Origin: Bacillota bacterium
GTDB lineage: Bacteria > Bacillota > Clostridia > Peptostreptococcales > Anaerovoracaceae
Length of the DNA: 64,000 bases
Direction of reading: 5' to 3'
Assembly: GCA_017522185.1 (NCBI GenBank)
Contig: JAFWZZ010000005.1
Coordinates: 62,001-126,000 of the forward strand
The notes under the pieces were generated by a model, which searched no databases, had not been told where the DNA came from, and saw only the letters and a program-made list of their open reading frames with translations. The translations under genes were made by a program, and so were the position numbers. Shown here piece by piece: positions 8,094-17,799 of the stretch (position 1 is its first letter; every line of letters begins with the position of its first letter).

Positions 8094-9818
8094 ATGAGCG
8101 TGAAGATGTCTGGCAGCAAGTATGCTGCAATGTTTGGTCCCACAACAGGGGACAAAGTCAGACTGGCAGACACCAATCTGATCATCGAAGTAGAAAAAGA
8201 TTACACCGTGTACGGTGACGAATGTAAATTTGGCGGCGGCAAGACCCTCCGTGACGGCATGGGCCAGTCCGTTAAGACCTGCAGCCGCGACGGGGACCTG
8301 GACCTGGTCATCACCAACGCCTTAATCATCGATGCCAAAGCAGGCATCATCAAAGCCGACATCGGCATCAAAGACGGCAAAATCGCCGGCATTGGCAAAG
8401 CCGGTAACCCGGACATCATGGACGGCGTGACACCTGGTATGACCGTTGGTGCGGCAACGGATGCCCTGGCCGGAGAAGGCATGATCGTCACTGCAGGCGG
8501 TATCGATACCCATATCCACTACATTGATCCGGGCCAGATTGAGTGCGCACTGTACAGCGGCACCACCACTATGATCGGTGGCGGCACAGGCCCTGTAGAC
8601 GGAACCAAGGCGACTACATGTACGCCTGGTCCTTGGGCTATGAAGATGATGCTGAAGGCAGCAGACGAATATCCGATGAACCTGGGATTCTTAGGCAAGG
8701 GAAACTGCTCCGCTGAAGCACCTTTGATTGAACAGGTGAAGGCGGGGGCCATGGGCCTGAAGATTCACGAAGACTGGGGTGCAACACCTGCAGCCATCGA
8801 CCACTGTTTGAACGTGGCAGACGAATACGACGTGCAGGTTGCCATCCATACCGATACCTTGAACGAAGGCGGCTGCGTAGAAGATACCCTGGCTGCGATT
8901 AACGGCAGAACCATTCATACATACCATACAGAAGGTGCAGGCGGCGGACATGCCCCTGACATCATCAAAGCAGCTGGTGCGGCAAATATCCTACCGTCTT
9001 CTACCAATCCAACCATGCCGTTTACCATCAACACCTTGGACGAGCATCTGGATATGCTGATGGTATGTCATCATTTAGATAAGAAGATTCCGGAAGACGT
9101 GGCTTTTGCCGATTCCAGAATCCGTCCGGAAACCATCGGTGCAGAAGACGTGCTCCATGACATGGGCGTGTTCTCCATGATGAGTTCCGACTCCCAGGCC
9201 ATGGGACGTATTGGGGAAGTCATCACCCGTACCTGGCAGACAGCCAGCAAGATGAAGGACGAACGTGGTCCGCTTCCTGAAGATGCAGGCAGCGATAACG
9301 ACAACTTCCGTGTAAAACGCTATATCGCGAAATACACCATCAATCCTGCAATCACCCATGGTATTGCAGACTACGTAGGTTCAGTAGAAGTTGGCAAGTT
9401 TGCTGATTTGGTGCTGTGGAGCCCTGCATTCTTTGGCGCAAAACCGGAACTGATTCTGAAGGGCGGAATGGTGGCTGCATCCAGAATGGGCGATTCCAAT
9501 GCGTCTATCCCGACGACACAGCCGGTAATTTACCGCAAGATGTTCGGCGGACATGGCAGAGCCAAGTACGATACATGCCTGACCTTCGTGTCCCAGGCGG
9601 CTTTTGATGGAGGCATCAAAGAGGAATGTGGTCTGGAAAAGACAGTTGTGCCGGTTAGAAACTGCAGAAACATCGGAAAGGCAGACATGGTGCACAACGA
9701 TTATGCACCGGCAATCACCGTAGATCCGGAAACCTATGAGGTTACAGTAGACGGTGAGGCTGTATCTTCCAAGGCGGCTGACAAGCTGCCGCTGACCCAG
9801 ATGTACAGTCTATTCTAA
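8094..9818 (+). CDS. ureC: Urease alpha (catalytic) subunit
   Basis: A 574-residue full-length amidohydrolase. All nickel-site and catalytic residues are visible: HIH in [12 protein letters not shown], the lysine to be carbamylated in [20 protein letters not shown], the histidine in [12 protein letters not shown], the mobile flap CHHLD in [24 protein letters not shown], and the aspartate in SSDSQAMGR. The enzyme therefore looks intact and able to bind two Ni ions. RBS AAGGAGGGACTGAA precedes the ATG. Because the accessory genes that load nickel are incomplete here, activity depends on factors elsewhere or may be lost. Confidence 0.96.
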   Translation: MSVKMSGSKYAAMFGPTTGDKVRLADTNLIIEVEKDYTVYGDECKFGGGKTLRDGMGQSVKTCSRDGDLDLVITNALIIDAKAGIIKADIGIKDGKIAGIGKAGNPDIMDGVTPGMTVGAATDALAGEGMIVTAGGIDTHIHYIDPGQIECALYSGTTTMIGGGTGPVDGTKATTCTPGPWAMKMMLKAADEYPMNLGFLGKGNCSAEAPLIEQVKAGAMGLKIHEDWGATPAAIDHCLNVADEYDVQVAIHTDTLNEGGCVEDTLAAINGRTIHTYHTEGAGGGHAPDIIKAAGAANILPSSTNPTMPFTINTLDEHLDMLMVCHHLDKKIPEDVAFADSRIRPETIGAEDVLHDMGVFSMMSSDSQAMGRIGEVITRTWQTASKMKDERGPLPEDAGSDNDNFRVKRYIAKYTINPAITHGIADYVGSVEVGKFADLVLWSPAFFGAKPELILKGGMVAASRMGDSNASIPTTQPVIYRKMFGGHGRAKYDTCLTFVSQAAFDGGIKEECGLEKTVVPVRNCRNIGKADMVHNDYAPAITVDPETYEVTVDGEAVSSKAADKLPLTQMYSLF

Positions 9819-9839
9819 GTAAGAGGAGTTTTATATTTT

Positions 9840-10643
9840 ATGCTGTGTGAACAGGTATTAGGAAAAATCGAAGAGCTGGATGCAGGCGGTCGCCGCGTGG
9901 AATATGTGGACATTGAGTGGCATGAGGCCTTCAAGAAGATACATAGAAAAGTGACAGATCAGGGGTCCGACTGTGGCATCCGCATGGATGACAGCGTGCT
10001 GACCAAAGGGCTGTTTCAGGGCGATGTCATCTACATGGATGAAGAGGTGGTGGTCGTAGTGAACACGCCGCCATGCGAAGTCATCGAAGTGGAACTGACG
10101 CCGGGCCATGAAAAATACGCGGCTAAGGTCTGTTACGAAATCGGAAACCGTCACGCGCCTCTGTTCTGGGGCGAAGACGGCAGGTTCATCACCATATACG
10201 ATGAACCGATGATGGTGATGCTGCAGAAGATTCATGGCGTGGTGGCTGTGAAGAAAACTGCCAAGCTGGACATTCTTTCCTGCGGCAGGGCGGTCAGCGG
10301 GGAACGGTTCGCCTATAGACGATTTGGCTCTAAGGTGAAGATTTACCGTGGTGGCAAACTGATTTATCGGGACAATACCTGCTATGAGCCGGAGAAGATG
10401 CCTATGGAAGGTATCGGCATGTTTGAAGGCTACAGCCATATGGCGAATATCTTTTTGACTACGGGATCAAACGCGGGGGAATTGCAGGAACTGCAGGAGA
10501 AAATCTGGGGAATTCTTGATGAAAGCCCGGAATGCGACGGTGGGGTAAGTCGTCTTGCCGGCGGTGACCTTGCGGTTCGTATCTTTGGAAACCGGGCCCA
10601 GATGCTGCAGATGGTAGCAGAAAAGATAAAGGAATTGATTTGA
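9840..10643 (+). CDS. UreE-UreD' fusion: urease nickel chaperone joined to the C-terminal half of UreD
   Basis: 267 residues. Residues 1 to about 145 are UreE: an N-terminal beta domain and the metallochaperone domain with the conserved metal-site histidine in YEIGNRHAPLFWGEDG. From about 146 the sequence switches to the second half of UreD/UreH: LDILSCGRAVSGERFAYRRF, then GGVSRLAGGDLAVRIFGNRAQM near the end. The N-terminal half of UreD is absent, and no ureF or ureG follows. In the common order ureABCEFGD a single in-frame deletion from late ureE to mid ureD would produce exactly this gene. Good RBS (AAGAGGAGT) and 21-base spacing to ureC show it is still part of the operon. Whether the fusion has function is unknown. 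Confidence 0.8.
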   Translation: MLCEQVLGKIEELDAGGRRVEYVDIEWHEAFKKIHRKVTDQGSDCGIRMDDSVLTKGLFQGDVIYMDEEVVVVVNTPPCEVIEVELTPGHEKYAAKVCYEIGNRHAPLFWGEDGRFITIYDEPMMVMLQKIHGVVAVKKTAKLDILSCGRAVSGERFAYRRFGSKVKIYRGGKLIYRDNTCYEPEKMPMEGIGMFEGYSHMANIFLTTGSNAGELQELQEKIWGILDESPECDGGVSRLAGGDLAVRIFGNRAQMLQMVAEKIKELI

Positions 10644-10651
10644 ATGCATTG

Positions 10652-10680
10652 TTGACAAACAAGAAGCATAAGACTATAAT
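10652..10680 (+). promoter_or_regulatory. Consensus promoter for the antitoxin-like RNA
   Basis: TTGACA (10652-10657), exactly 17 bases, TATAAT (10675-10680): a perfect sigma-A promoter. It begins 8 bases after the urease accessory stop codon and can only serve the short RNA that ends at the hairpin 10727-10758. Confidence 0.85.
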
Positions 10681-10686
10681 AACAGT

Positions 10687-10758
10687 ACAGAAAACGTGAA
10701 AAATGATTAGATTCATGGTGCACGAAAAAACCCTGAAGTGGTGGCTTCAGGGTTTTTC
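10687..10758 (+). ncRNA. Candidate type I antitoxin RNA (about 72 nt)
   Basis: Predicted transcript from the perfect promoter to the hairpin CCCTGAAG-N6-CTTCAGGG with its T-run. It contains two words found again, in the same orientation, over the start of the opposing toxin gene: AAAACGT (10691-10697, repeated at 10843-10849) and AGATTCATG (10709-10717, repeated at 10857-10865). Since the toxin is read from the other strand, these repeats make the RNA complementary to the toxin start codon and early codons, while the shared terminator gives a second pairing zone. This is the geometry of the Fst/par antitoxin RNAII. No convincing ORF lies inside. Confidence 0.7.
10727..10758. terminator. Bidirectional terminator shared by toxin mRNA and antitoxin RNA
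   Basis: ACCCTGAAG and CTTCAGGGT form an inverted repeat with a six-base loop, flanked by AAAAAA on the left and TTTTTC on the right, so it reads as an intrinsic terminator in both directions. Confidence 0.88.
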
Positions 10759-10777
10759 TTTTAGGCTTGGTTGTCCA

Positions 10778-10864
10778 TTATTTGCTTCCGTCAAACCATT
10801 TGCATATGTAGTAGGCGACCACAGATGCCAATACAGATAAGCAAAACGTAAAAAACAGATTCAT
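10778..10864 (-). CDS. Small hydrophobic type I toxin-like peptide (28 aa)
   Basis: A 28-residue ORF: one predicted membrane helix (LFFTFCLSVLASVVAYYI) followed by the short polar tail CKWFDGSK. Tiny peptides ending in a VVAYYICKW(L/F)D motif recur in Firmicutes and resemble the membrane toxins of type I toxin-antitoxin systems; I recall the motif but cannot cite a family. Support for expression: GGAGGTG six bases before ATG, own promoter TTGTAA-17-TAATAT (10941 to 10913), and an intrinsic terminator 20 bases after the stop. The tail is charged and tryptophan-bearing as in Fst-like toxins. It sits between urease and a dipeptidase gene on the opposite strand. Confidence 0.72.
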   Translation of the reverse strand: MNLFFTFCLSVLASVVAYYICKWFDGSK

Positions 10865-10912
10865 GATGCTCACCTCCTTCCTGTTGCCAGGATTAGGTGG
10901 GACAACATACAT

Positions 10913-10941
10913 ATATTACCATGAATTTATATAAATTACAA
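10913..10941 (-). promoter_or_regulatory. Promoter of the toxin mRNA
   Basis: Read on the minus strand: TTGTAA (10941-10936), 17-base spacer, TAATAT (10918-10913). The transcript would start near 10906 and have a roughly 40-nt leader with a strong AGGAAGGAGGTG ribosome site. Confidence 0.65.
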
Positions 10942-10969
10942 TAATTGGAAAATTAATATGGAGGGTTTT

Positions 10970-12061
10970 ATGTACATCGCAGACATGCATTGTGATACGA
11001 TGATGAGAATCTGGATGTCCCGCCTGAGAGGGACGCCGATTTCATTAAGAGAAACAAGACCGGAAGATGATTTCCAAATTGATCTGATGAAACTGAAGAA
11101 GGGCGGCAGCCTGGTGCAGAATTTTGCCCTGTATGTGGACCTGAAGCTGCCTGTAGACTTTGACGGAACGGAAGAAAACTCTGCTTTGATTAGAAAAACA
11201 AATCAGGAAGACGTCAAATACATGAGCCCGTGGTATCAGACCATGGAGATGGCAAAGGTGTATCACGAAGAAATTGTAGCCAATGCAGATTTAATCCGTG
11301 AGGCGAGAACTTACGAAGATATCATGAGAAACAAAGAGGCCGGCCTTATGTCCGCTGTTTTGACGGTGGAAGAGGGCGGCGCCATCGAGGGGCAGATTGA
11401 CAGGCTGCAGACTTTATATGATGAAGGCGTCCGCATGATGACGTTGACTTGGAATTTCGAGAACGAGCTGGCCTATCCGAACGAGGCGGACCCGAGATCC
11501 GATGAGGATTTCTCCTATTATTTCAGGTTCCGGCCGAGAACAGATAACGGCCTGAAGACAAAGGGCTTTGAAGCCGTTCGCGAGATGGAGCGTCTTGGTA
11601 TTCTGCCCGATGTGAGCCACCTGTCTGATGCAGGCTTTTATGATCTGGCGAAGACAATCAAAGGACCTTTTGTTGCCAGCCACTCCAACGCAAGAACTTT
11701 GGCAGGCTGTAACCGGAACCTGACTGATGATATGATCCGCACTGTGGCCAACCACGGCGGTGTCATCGGCTTCAACTTCTGCCCAGCTTTCCTGGAGGAA
11801 GCGGCGGTGGAATCTGACTGTCATTCTACCGTAGAAAACCTGGCAAAGCACGCAAAACACATGATTAACATCGGTGGCAAAGAAGTGGTCGGCCTGGGCA
11901 CCGACTTTGACGGGCTGGGTCCGGAGACACTGGAAATCGCAGACGCCTCCCAGATGCAGAGGCTGGTGGAGGGATTCGAGAAAGCCGGCCTGACGCCAGA
12001 CGAAATCGAGGCAATCTGTTACAAAAACGTGCTGAATGTCTATAAAGAGGTGCTGAAATAG
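10970..12061 (+). CDS. Membrane-dipeptidase family (M19) zinc dipeptidase
   Basis: A 363-residue renal-dipeptidase-like enzyme. Zinc ligands and catalytic motifs are seen in order: HCDT near the N-terminus (ADMHCDTMMRI), the bridging glutamate in LTVEEGGAIEG, histidines in DVSHLSDAGF and ASHSNARTL, and the aspartate in GLGTDFDGLG. No signal peptide, so a cytoplasmic peptidase cleaving dipeptides, possibly including D-amino-acid-containing ones, is expected. Start placed at the second ATG because GGAGGG lies between it and the upstream in-frame ATG at 10958. Monocistronic: a terminator follows at about 12101. Confidence 0.9.
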   Translation: MYIADMHCDTMMRIWMSRLRGTPISLRETRPEDDFQIDLMKLKKGGSLVQNFALYVDLKLPVDFDGTEENSALIRKTNQEDVKYMSPWYQTMEMAKVYHEEIVANADLIREARTYEDIMRNKEAGLMSAVLTVEEGGAIEGQIDRLQTLYDEGVRMMTLTWNFENELAYPNEADPRSDEDFSYYFRFRPRTDNGLKTKGFEAVREMERLGILPDVSHLSDAGFYDLAKTIKGPFVASHSNARTLAGCNRNLTDDMIRTVANHGGVIGFNFCPAFLEEAAVESDCHSTVENLAKHAKHMINIGGKEVVGLGTDFDGLGPETLEIADASQMQRLVEGFEKAGLTPDEIEAICYKNVLNVYKEVLK

Positions 12062-12100
12062 ATAACTCTACTCATTTTTGGGGACTGTAAATACTGGAAC

Positions 12101-12145
12101 AAAAAAAGCTGCATTGCTTGAAAGCATTGCAGCTTTTTTTCTTCA
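12101..12145 (+). terminator. Rho-independent terminator of the dipeptidase gene
   Basis: AAAAAAGCTGCA and TGCAGCTTTTTTT flank a TGC/GCA inner stem with one mismatch; a seven-T run follows. Confidence 0.85.
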
Positions 12146-12233
12146 TCATTACTACTGCACTGCTTTGGTATAACTATCATAACTCTTTTGTGATAATTTT
12201 CAGAAAACTAATGCAGGATTTGCAAAAATGTGG

Positions 12234-12256
12234 TATAATTTGCACCAGTGCAAATT
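12234..12256 (+). promoter_or_regulatory. -10 box overlapped by a perfect TetR-type operator
   Basis: TATAAT at 12234-12239 overlaps the perfect inverted repeat AATTTGCAC-CA-GTGCAAATT (12237-12256). The dyad lies 19 bases before the TetR-family start codon, so autorepression of the regulator and the coupled surface-protein gene is the simplest reading. A clear -35 box is not seen. Confidence 0.75.
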
Positions 12257-12274
12257 AAAATGCTGGAGGTAGGA

Positions 12275-12994
12275 ATGGCACGTAAAAGATTTTCAACAAC
12301 GAAATATGAAATTATCCAGGTTGCATCCAAATATTTTATGGAAGTGGGCTATTCCAATACGTCTCCCAAGATGATTGCAAAGGAATTAGACATTAGTACA
12401 GGTAATATCACCTACTATTTCCCAAGTAAAGAACACTTACTCTTGGTAGTCGTTGAGATGCTGGGTGAGTTTCAGTGGAGACTACTGGAGGAAGAAGCAG
12501 ATCGTGGTTTGGGATCGGCAACTTCCATTTGTCTTGAGACCATGTCAGTAGCTGTGGCCTGTGATGAAAGTGAAATCGCAAGGGATTTTTTTATGGCGGC
12601 CTTTCAGAGTGAACTTTGTAGAAATTACTTGCGAAAAGATCATGTAGAACGGGCAAAGCGGATTTTTGCAAAAGAATGTGAAGGGTGGACAGATATGCAG
12701 TTTCAGCAGGCAGAGCTGCTTGTTATGGGGCTTCAGTATGCTGCCATCGTTCCAACAGATGCGGACATTCCCTTGAGAACCCGTATCGCAGGTGCGTTGG
12801 AGCACATTCTTGGAATCTATCAGATAGATGAGAAAACCCGTAAAATGGAAATCCAACGGCTTCTGGAAAAAGACTGTCGAAGGATAAGTAAGCGTATCAT
12901 GCAGGCCTTCACAGAAGAAGTGGAAAAGATAAATGAAAAGGCGTTAGAACAGAAAATGGAAGAAGGAGTAGAAAAGGATACAAGGAGGGATTGA
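12275..12994 (+). CDS. TetR/AcrR-family transcription regulator
   Basis: A 239-residue protein with an N-terminal TetR helix-turn-helix: [34 protein letters not shown] followed by [15 protein letters not shown], and a helical ligand/dimer domain without recognisable specificity, ending in a highly charged tail. Start chosen at the ATG behind GGAGGTAGGA; alternative upstream starts at 12248 (GTG) and 12260 lack a site. Its stop is one base from the ATG of the large surface-protein gene, so the two are one transcriptional and probably translationally coupled unit under the dyad at 12237. Confidence 0.88.
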   Translation: MARKRFSTTKYEIIQVASKYFMEVGYSNTSPKMIAKELDISTGNITYYFPSKEHLLLVVVEMLGEFQWRLLEEEADRGLGSATSICLETMSVAVACDESEIARDFFMAAFQSELCRNYLRKDHVERAKRIFAKECEGWTDMQFQQAELLVMGLQYAAIVPTDADIPLRTRIAGALEHILGIYQIDEKTRKMEIQRLLEKDCRRISKRIMQAFTEEVEKINEKALEQKMEEGVEKDTRRD

Positions 12995-12995
12995 T

Positions 12996-15900
12996 ATGAA
13001 AGAGCAAAAACATTTTATTACGAGACTCTTGAGTGTGCTCTTATGCATGGTGTTAGTTGTGACCTATACGCCGCTGACTGTCTTTGGTACAGAAACCGGC
13101 TATGCAGCATCGGTTACCACAGCAGGGGAGAACGGTGTGACTACATCTTACGCGACCCTTGATGAGGCCATTGCGGCAGCAGCGGAAGAGAGCAGCTCTA
13201 CGCTGAAACTTTTGGATGATGTAAATACCAATGTCCTGATTAGTAGTGGTACGTTTACTTTTGACTTGAACGGTCATACGATGGAAGCGGATACGAAGTT
13301 TTATGGTGCGGAGATGAAATATCAGTATGTGCTGACGATTGGAAAAGATGCTGACATTACCCTGACAGGAAGCGGATCGATTATTTCCAACGGGCCAGAG
13401 TCAGAGACCGATACGACTTCATGTGGCTGTATTGGAATTCGAGGTACGCTGACCATTGACGGCAGCATCGAATTAAAAACCGATGCACACAGATTTAGCG
13501 ACGGAATATACAGTTCTGGTGGAAAACTGACAATCCGGAACTGTTTTATAACCGCAAAGCAGGATGCAGTATCTTGCTATCACGGCTCTGCAAAAATCTA
13601 TGGAGGTACTTTCCAGGGTGAAAGAGCTATTTGTGTGGAAGGAAAGGCTACGTGTGACATCTATGGAGGTACTTTCCAGGGTACAAGTTATGATTTATAT
13701 GCTACAGAGAAAGTCTCTGTAGAAGGGTCAGACGAGAAAGTCTGCTCTCTCGTGCTGGACTGCGGAGAAAATGGAACGGGAGCAGCTTTCCCAGGCGGCA
13801 TTACAATTTACAATGCATTCACTTTGACAGATTTATTAGCTGAGAATTGTTATTACTCCAGAAATGGTCAGGCGGTAGACATGACTGGTGTTGGTACAGA
13901 GATTGCAGAGGGAGATGTAGCTGTTTCTTACTGTGACCATAGTGGAAACAGCAATGAGATTTTCTCGCCTGTTGATGACACAAATCACAGCCGGAACTGC
14001 AGTGTCTGTGGTGTTGTGGTATCTCAGGGGGCACATAGCTTAGAGGGCGGCATTTGTAAAGCATGCGGATTTGGATGCAGTCATGGAACTTACGTAACCG
14101 AAAATGGCACGATAAAGTGTGCCGTATGCCCTGTCAGAATGGTAGCACAGGTTGGAGATGCATACTATCCTGCATTGGGAGAAGCGGTTACAGCCGCGTC
14201 TGCAACAGCAGGAAACACTTTGACATTGCTGGCTGACGTAACAGGAGCCATTGATGTGCCTTCCGGAAGTGCTTTTACTCTGGATTTAAACGGGAAGACG
14301 CTGTATGGCAAGGGCAGTAACAGCGCCATTACGGTCAATACCAGCAGTACTTTGACCATGAAGAGTTCTGTTGCCGGCGGTAAGGTAACCGGCTGCAATT
14401 CTAATTCTCTGGCGGGAACAGTGAAGGTTTATGGAACATTTAACATGGAAAGCGGAGCCATTACCGCGAACAAAGCTGACCTCGGCGGCGGTGTGAATAT
14501 TCAAGAGGGTACGTTTAAAATGACCGGCGGCGAGATTACGGATAATGAAGTGCGTTCTTATGGCGGAGCCGTATATATGGCAGGTGAAAATGCTGACTTT
14601 ACCATGCATGGCGGCAGCATTTCTGGAAATACAGTCAAGGCGGATGACAAGAACTACCAACGAGAAGGTCTGGTTGGTGGTGGCGGCGTATATATCAGAG
14701 CCGGTACCTTCACCATGAACGGTGGAACCATTGAAAACAATCAGTGTACCTATACCAGAGGCGGTGGCGTCATGGTTACAGGATATGGCAGATTTTTGAT
14801 GAACGGCGGGAAGATTACAGGAAACACTGCGGCAGAAAAAGGCGGAGGTGTATACGTAATGAATGGCTGGCAGCTGAAGGATGAGAACGTAGAACCAGAT
14901 CCACCAGAGCCAATGGGCACTTTAACCGTAAATGGAAACAGCATCATTGAGAATAATCAGGTGAATGGCGCTGCAAACAATGTTTATCTGGATCCGGATG
15001 CTTCCTTTACCATTGGAAACCAGCTGAGCAAAGATGCGAAAATCGCCGTTACCAGTGGCACGACAATCACAGAAGACGGCTTTGCCATTGTATCTTCCGG
15101 TGCAACGGAACTGAACAAAGGCGCAGTTTATAGTGACAGCAAAGACCAGTATGGGTTTGCTGTGAGCGATGGAAAACTATATATGTATCCGCACAGCCAC
15201 AATTGGTCTTATACATTAGATGGAAATGATACAATCAAGGCAAGCTGCACCGGTGCATACTGCCCTGTGAATGATGGAAATGGTGGCAGTCTGAAGCTTG
15301 TGGTATCTGAAAATCCTGTTTACAATGGTAAATCCCATACTGCAAATGTGGAAGGCTCCATCTATGGTATGGAGACACCTGAAATTGTTTATGATAGAGA
15401 ACCTGTCAATGCCGGTGTTGTTAGTGCAGCCATTACCGTTGGCGAAGGAGAAAACCAGGCAACTGCAGAGGTAAACTTTACCATTGGTAAGGCAGTGCCA
15501 TCACAGGCGTTTTTCGTGAGCAGTATTCCAAAGGATGCTGTTTATGATGGAAGTGAAAAAGCGGCCAGTGTAAATGTAAAAGAAGATATATACGGCATGG
15601 GGGAATATACCGTATATTATAAAAAAGCCGGTGTGAAAGTTACGCCAATTGATGCTGGAGATTACACTGTATATGTGGATGTAAATGAAGGGGAAAACTA
15701 CAAAGCGGTAAGTGGCATTGTCCTAGGGTCCTTCCGGATTGCGCCAGTTACGCCAGAGCCGGATCCGACTCCATCTCCTGAGCCAGAGCCTGAGCCAACG
15801 CCAGAACCGGAGCCAACACCAGAGCCTGAGCCAGACCTAGAGCCAGGTCAGGGCGGCAATCAAGGCGAATCTGGAAGTGGTGGAGAAGTAACCCCAACGC

Positions 15901-16763
15901 CAGAACCGGATCCATCTCCGGATCCAGCACCATCCCCAGCTCCAGCACCTGAGCCGGATCCTGGAGAAGGTACACTGCCTGGAACCGGAGGCAACGGTGA
16001 CAATGCCGAAAGCCCAGACTCTGGATCAATACCAGAAACAAATCCAGGTGAAACCCCAACTCCTGAAATGCCAGGCACACCAGAAGCAGGATCCGGTGAC
16101 ACATCTGGCTCCGGTGAAGATGTTACCCATCAGTGCAGCTTCGTCAAGAAAACAGTCAAAGCTACCCCTTCAAAAAACGGAAGCATCACAATGAAATGTG
16201 CGTGCGGCAAGGTAAAAAGTAAGACAATCATCAAAAAGGCTAGTAAGATTACTTTGTCCAAGACTTCCTATACCTACACAGGTAAGAAGATTAAGGCTCC
16301 GACTGTTCGTGTAAAGGATAGCTCTGGTAAGACAATTGCCAAGTCCAATTATACGATTGTAAAGCCGAAGAACGTGAAGAAGATGAAAGCCATCGGCAAG
16401 TATACTTACACCATCAAGTTCAAAGGCGATAAGTATACAGGAAGAAAGAAAGTTACCCTGACGATTAAACCTGCAAAAACTACGGTAAAGAAAGTAACTG
16501 CAGAAAAGAAGGCAGTTACCGTAAAGTGGAAGAAGGGTAAGAAAGCCCAGGTAACAGGCTATCAGGTCATGGTGGCAACCAACAAGAAATTCACCAAGAA
16601 TGTAAAGAAGACCTTTGTAAAGGGGTATAGCAAAACTTCCTGTAAGATAACCAAGCTGAAGGCAAAGAAAACCTACTACGCAAAGGTAAGAACCTACAAG
16701 ACCGTGAAGGGTGTAAAGATTTACTCTGACTGGTCCAAAATAAAACAGGTGAAGACAAAATAG
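12996..16763 (+). CDS. Large secreted surface protein (beta-helix, MBG-like, Pro/Glu linker, FN3-like end)
   Basis: 1255 residues. A signal peptide (hydrophobic [14 protein letters not shown]) opens the protein. Residues about 37-300 and 380-720 hold pectin-lyase-like parallel beta-helix repeats rich in GGxI, MxGGxI and N-x-N turns; between them and after residue 310 are Cys pairs ([20 protein letters not shown]) that may bind zinc. Residues about 760-910 resemble MBG/Ig-like domains ([17 protein letters not shown] and [20 protein letters not shown]). A Pro/Glu/Asp linker spans about 915-1045, and the strongly Lys-rich C-terminus has an Ig-like strand set and an FN3-like domain. No LPXTG or SLH anchor is visible. 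Role: probably adhesion or polysaccharide binding; not proven. Confidence 0.8.
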   Translation: MKEQKHFITRLLSVLLCMVLVVTYTPLTVFGTETGYAASVTTAGENGVTTSYATLDEAIAAAAEESSSTLKLLDDVNTNVLISSGTFTFDLNGHTMEADTKFYGAEMKYQYVLTIGKDADITLTGSGSIISNGPESETDTTSCGCIGIRGTLTIDGSIELKTDAHRFSDGIYSSGGKLTIRNCFITAKQDAVSCYHGSAKIYGGTFQGERAICVEGKATCDIYGGTFQGTSYDLYATEKVSVEGSDEKVCSLVLDCGENGTGAAFPGGITIYNAFTLTDLLAENCYYSRNGQAVDMTGVGTEIAEGDVAVSYCDHSGNSNEIFSPVDDTNHSRNCSVCGVVVSQGAHSLEGGICKACGFGCSHGTYVTENGTIKCAVCPVRMVAQVGDAYYPALGEAVTAASATAGNTLTLLADVTGAIDVPSGSAFTLDLNGKTLYGKGSNSAITVNTSSTLTMKSSVAGGKVTGCNSNSLAGTVKVYGTFNMESGAITANKADLGGGVNIQEGTFKMTGGEITDNEVRSYGGAVYMAGENADFTMHGGSISGNTVKADDKNYQREGLVGGGGVYIRAGTFTMNGGTIENNQCTYTRGGGVMVTGYGRFLMNGGKITGNTAAEKGGGVYVMNGWQLKDENVEPDPPEPMGTLTVNGNSIIENNQVNGAANNVYLDPDASFTIGNQLSKDAKIAVTSGTTITEDGFAIVSSGATELNKGAVYSDSKDQYGFAVSDGKLYMYPHSHNWSYTLDGNDTIKASCTGAYCPVNDGNGGSLKLVVSENPVYNGKSHTANVEGSIYGMETPEIVYDREPVNAGVVSAAITVGEGENQATAEVNFTIGKAVPSQAFFVSSIPKDAVYDGSEKAASVNVKEDIYGMGEYTVYYKKAGVKVTPIDAGDYTVYVDVNEGENYKAVSGIVLGSFRIAPVTPEPDPTPSPEPEPEPTPEPEPTPEPEPDLEPGQGGNQGESGSGGEVTPTPEPDPSPDPAPSPAPAPEPDPGEGTLPGTGGNGDNAESPDSGSIPETNPGETPTPEMPGTPEAGSGDTSGSGEDVTHQCSFVKKTVKATPSKNGSITMKCACGKVKSKTIIKKASKITLSKTSYTYTGKKIKAPTVRVKDSSGKTIAKSNYTIVKPKNVKKMKAIGKYTYTIKFKGDKYTGRKKVTLTIKPAKTTVKKVTAEKKAVTVKWKKGKKAQVTGYQVMVATNKKFTKNVKKTFVKGYSKTSCKITKLKAKKTYYAKVRTYKTVKGVKIYSDWSKIKQVKTK

Positions 16764-16782
16764 AATTTAATAAAAAATCTAC

Positions 16783-16816
16783 TTTCGAGGGGTGTCCGCA
16801 GGGCACCCCTTTTGAT
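16783..16816 (+). terminator. Rho-independent terminator of the TetR/surface-protein unit
   Basis: GGGGTGTCC and GGGCACCCC form a GC-rich stem around CGCA, followed by TTTTGAT, about 25 bases after the stop codon. Confidence 0.75.
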
Positions 16817-16849
16817 ATACTGGGGGCAGATGAAGAAAGGGGTGCAGCT

Positions 16850-17725
16850 ATGGATCTACAGAAAATCGGGGCATATATCGCGAGCAAGAGAAAAGCACTG
16901 GGCATGACCCAGACGGAGCTGGCAGAGAAACTGGGCATGAGCAATAAGTCCGTCTCCAAATGGGAGCGGGGCGTCTGCCTGCCGGACGTTTCTTTATATA
17001 TGGAACTTTGTGATATTCTGGGTATTACCATCAACGAGTTTATCGCCGGTGAAGACCTGCCGGAAGAACGCTTTGTGGAAAAGTCCGACGAGAATATCAT
17101 CAGTGTAACCAAAGACGGGAAACAGAGAAGCAGACGACTGAAGCTGGCTTTAGGGGTGCTGGCCATAGCGCTGGCACTTTTGATGGCGGTGATGGTGGTG
17201 CTGCATCTGCCGAGACAAAACTATATTAAGCCGCTGCCAAAGGACAGCACGGAGATGATGGCGGCGGAAATCGTAGCCGGAATGGGTGAAGTGCATATGT
17301 ATGCGTTTTCCGTGGATGACAGCTATAAGGAAGTCTCTGTAAATATGATTACTTATGAGAAGGGCAGGATGGCAGAGTCGGAGAAACTGTTCGGATATCA
17401 ACTCGACGGAGAGCATACAGAAGGGATTCTTGCCATCGTATCGGATTTCAGCGACCATGATGTGAAAGTGGCTGTCTCCCAGGACGACGGAACGGGATCT
17501 GCAAAGTTTGAGATTCTGGAAGGTGTGAAGCATAAGGATCTTTACTCCCGGGCCATGTCAGCGGGTTTAGAGAGTGAAAAGATTGTCAAAGGCCAGGAGA
17601 AAGGGATTCTTTGTATGGTCTATGACAAAGATGACAGTGTGGCTTTTCCCGGTGATGCGGTGCTGGCCGGGGCAGATGTTGAAGAAAATGACTATACGTA
17701 CTGCTTTACCGTGAAGTTTGAGTAG
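16850..17725 (+). CDS. XRE-family regulator with one membrane segment
   Basis: A 291-residue protein. Residues 1-65 are a Cro/C1-type helix-turn-helix (IGAYIASKRKALGMTQTELAEKLGMSNKSVSKWERG); a basic stretch (KQRSRRLK) then precedes a single transmembrane helix at about 99-122, and the rest (about 165 residues) is predicted extracellular or sensor region without a family that I recognise. Membrane-tethered XRE regulators with this architecture are common in Clostridia. RBS GAAAGGGG precedes ATG. It is convergent with the XRE/DUF2975 pair, and the spaced TTCTAGAA array fills the space between their 3' ends. Confidence 0.82.
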   Translation: MDLQKIGAYIASKRKALGMTQTELAEKLGMSNKSVSKWERGVCLPDVSLYMELCDILGITINEFIAGEDLPEERFVEKSDENIISVTKDGKQRSRRLKLALGVLAIALALLMAVMVVLHLPRQNYIKPLPKDSTEMMAAEIVAGMGEVHMYAFSVDDSYKEVSVNMITYEKGRMAESEKLFGYQLDGEHTEGILAIVSDFSDHDVKVAVSQDDGTGSAKFEILEGVKHKDLYSRAMSAGLESEKIVKGQEKGILCMVYDKDDSVAFPGDAVLAGADVEENDYTYCFTVKFE

Positions 17726-17747
17726 AGATATATAAGGTAAGCGTTTT

Positions 17748-17799
17748 AAAAGTTCTAGAAATCATCTTTAGAATAAGAGGTTTCTAGAACTTTTTAGAT
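17748..17799 (+). terminator. Hairpin terminator after the membrane XRE gene, built from array words
   Basis: AAAAGTTCTAGAAA (17748-17761) and TTTCTAGAACTTTT (17781-17794) form a perfect 14-bp stem followed by a short T-run. It is the first word pair of the array described separately. Confidence 0.7.

Noticed and set aside
15748..16104. Minus-strand frames over the surface-protein linker
   Set aside because: Created by the repetitive Pro/Glu codons; low complexity only.
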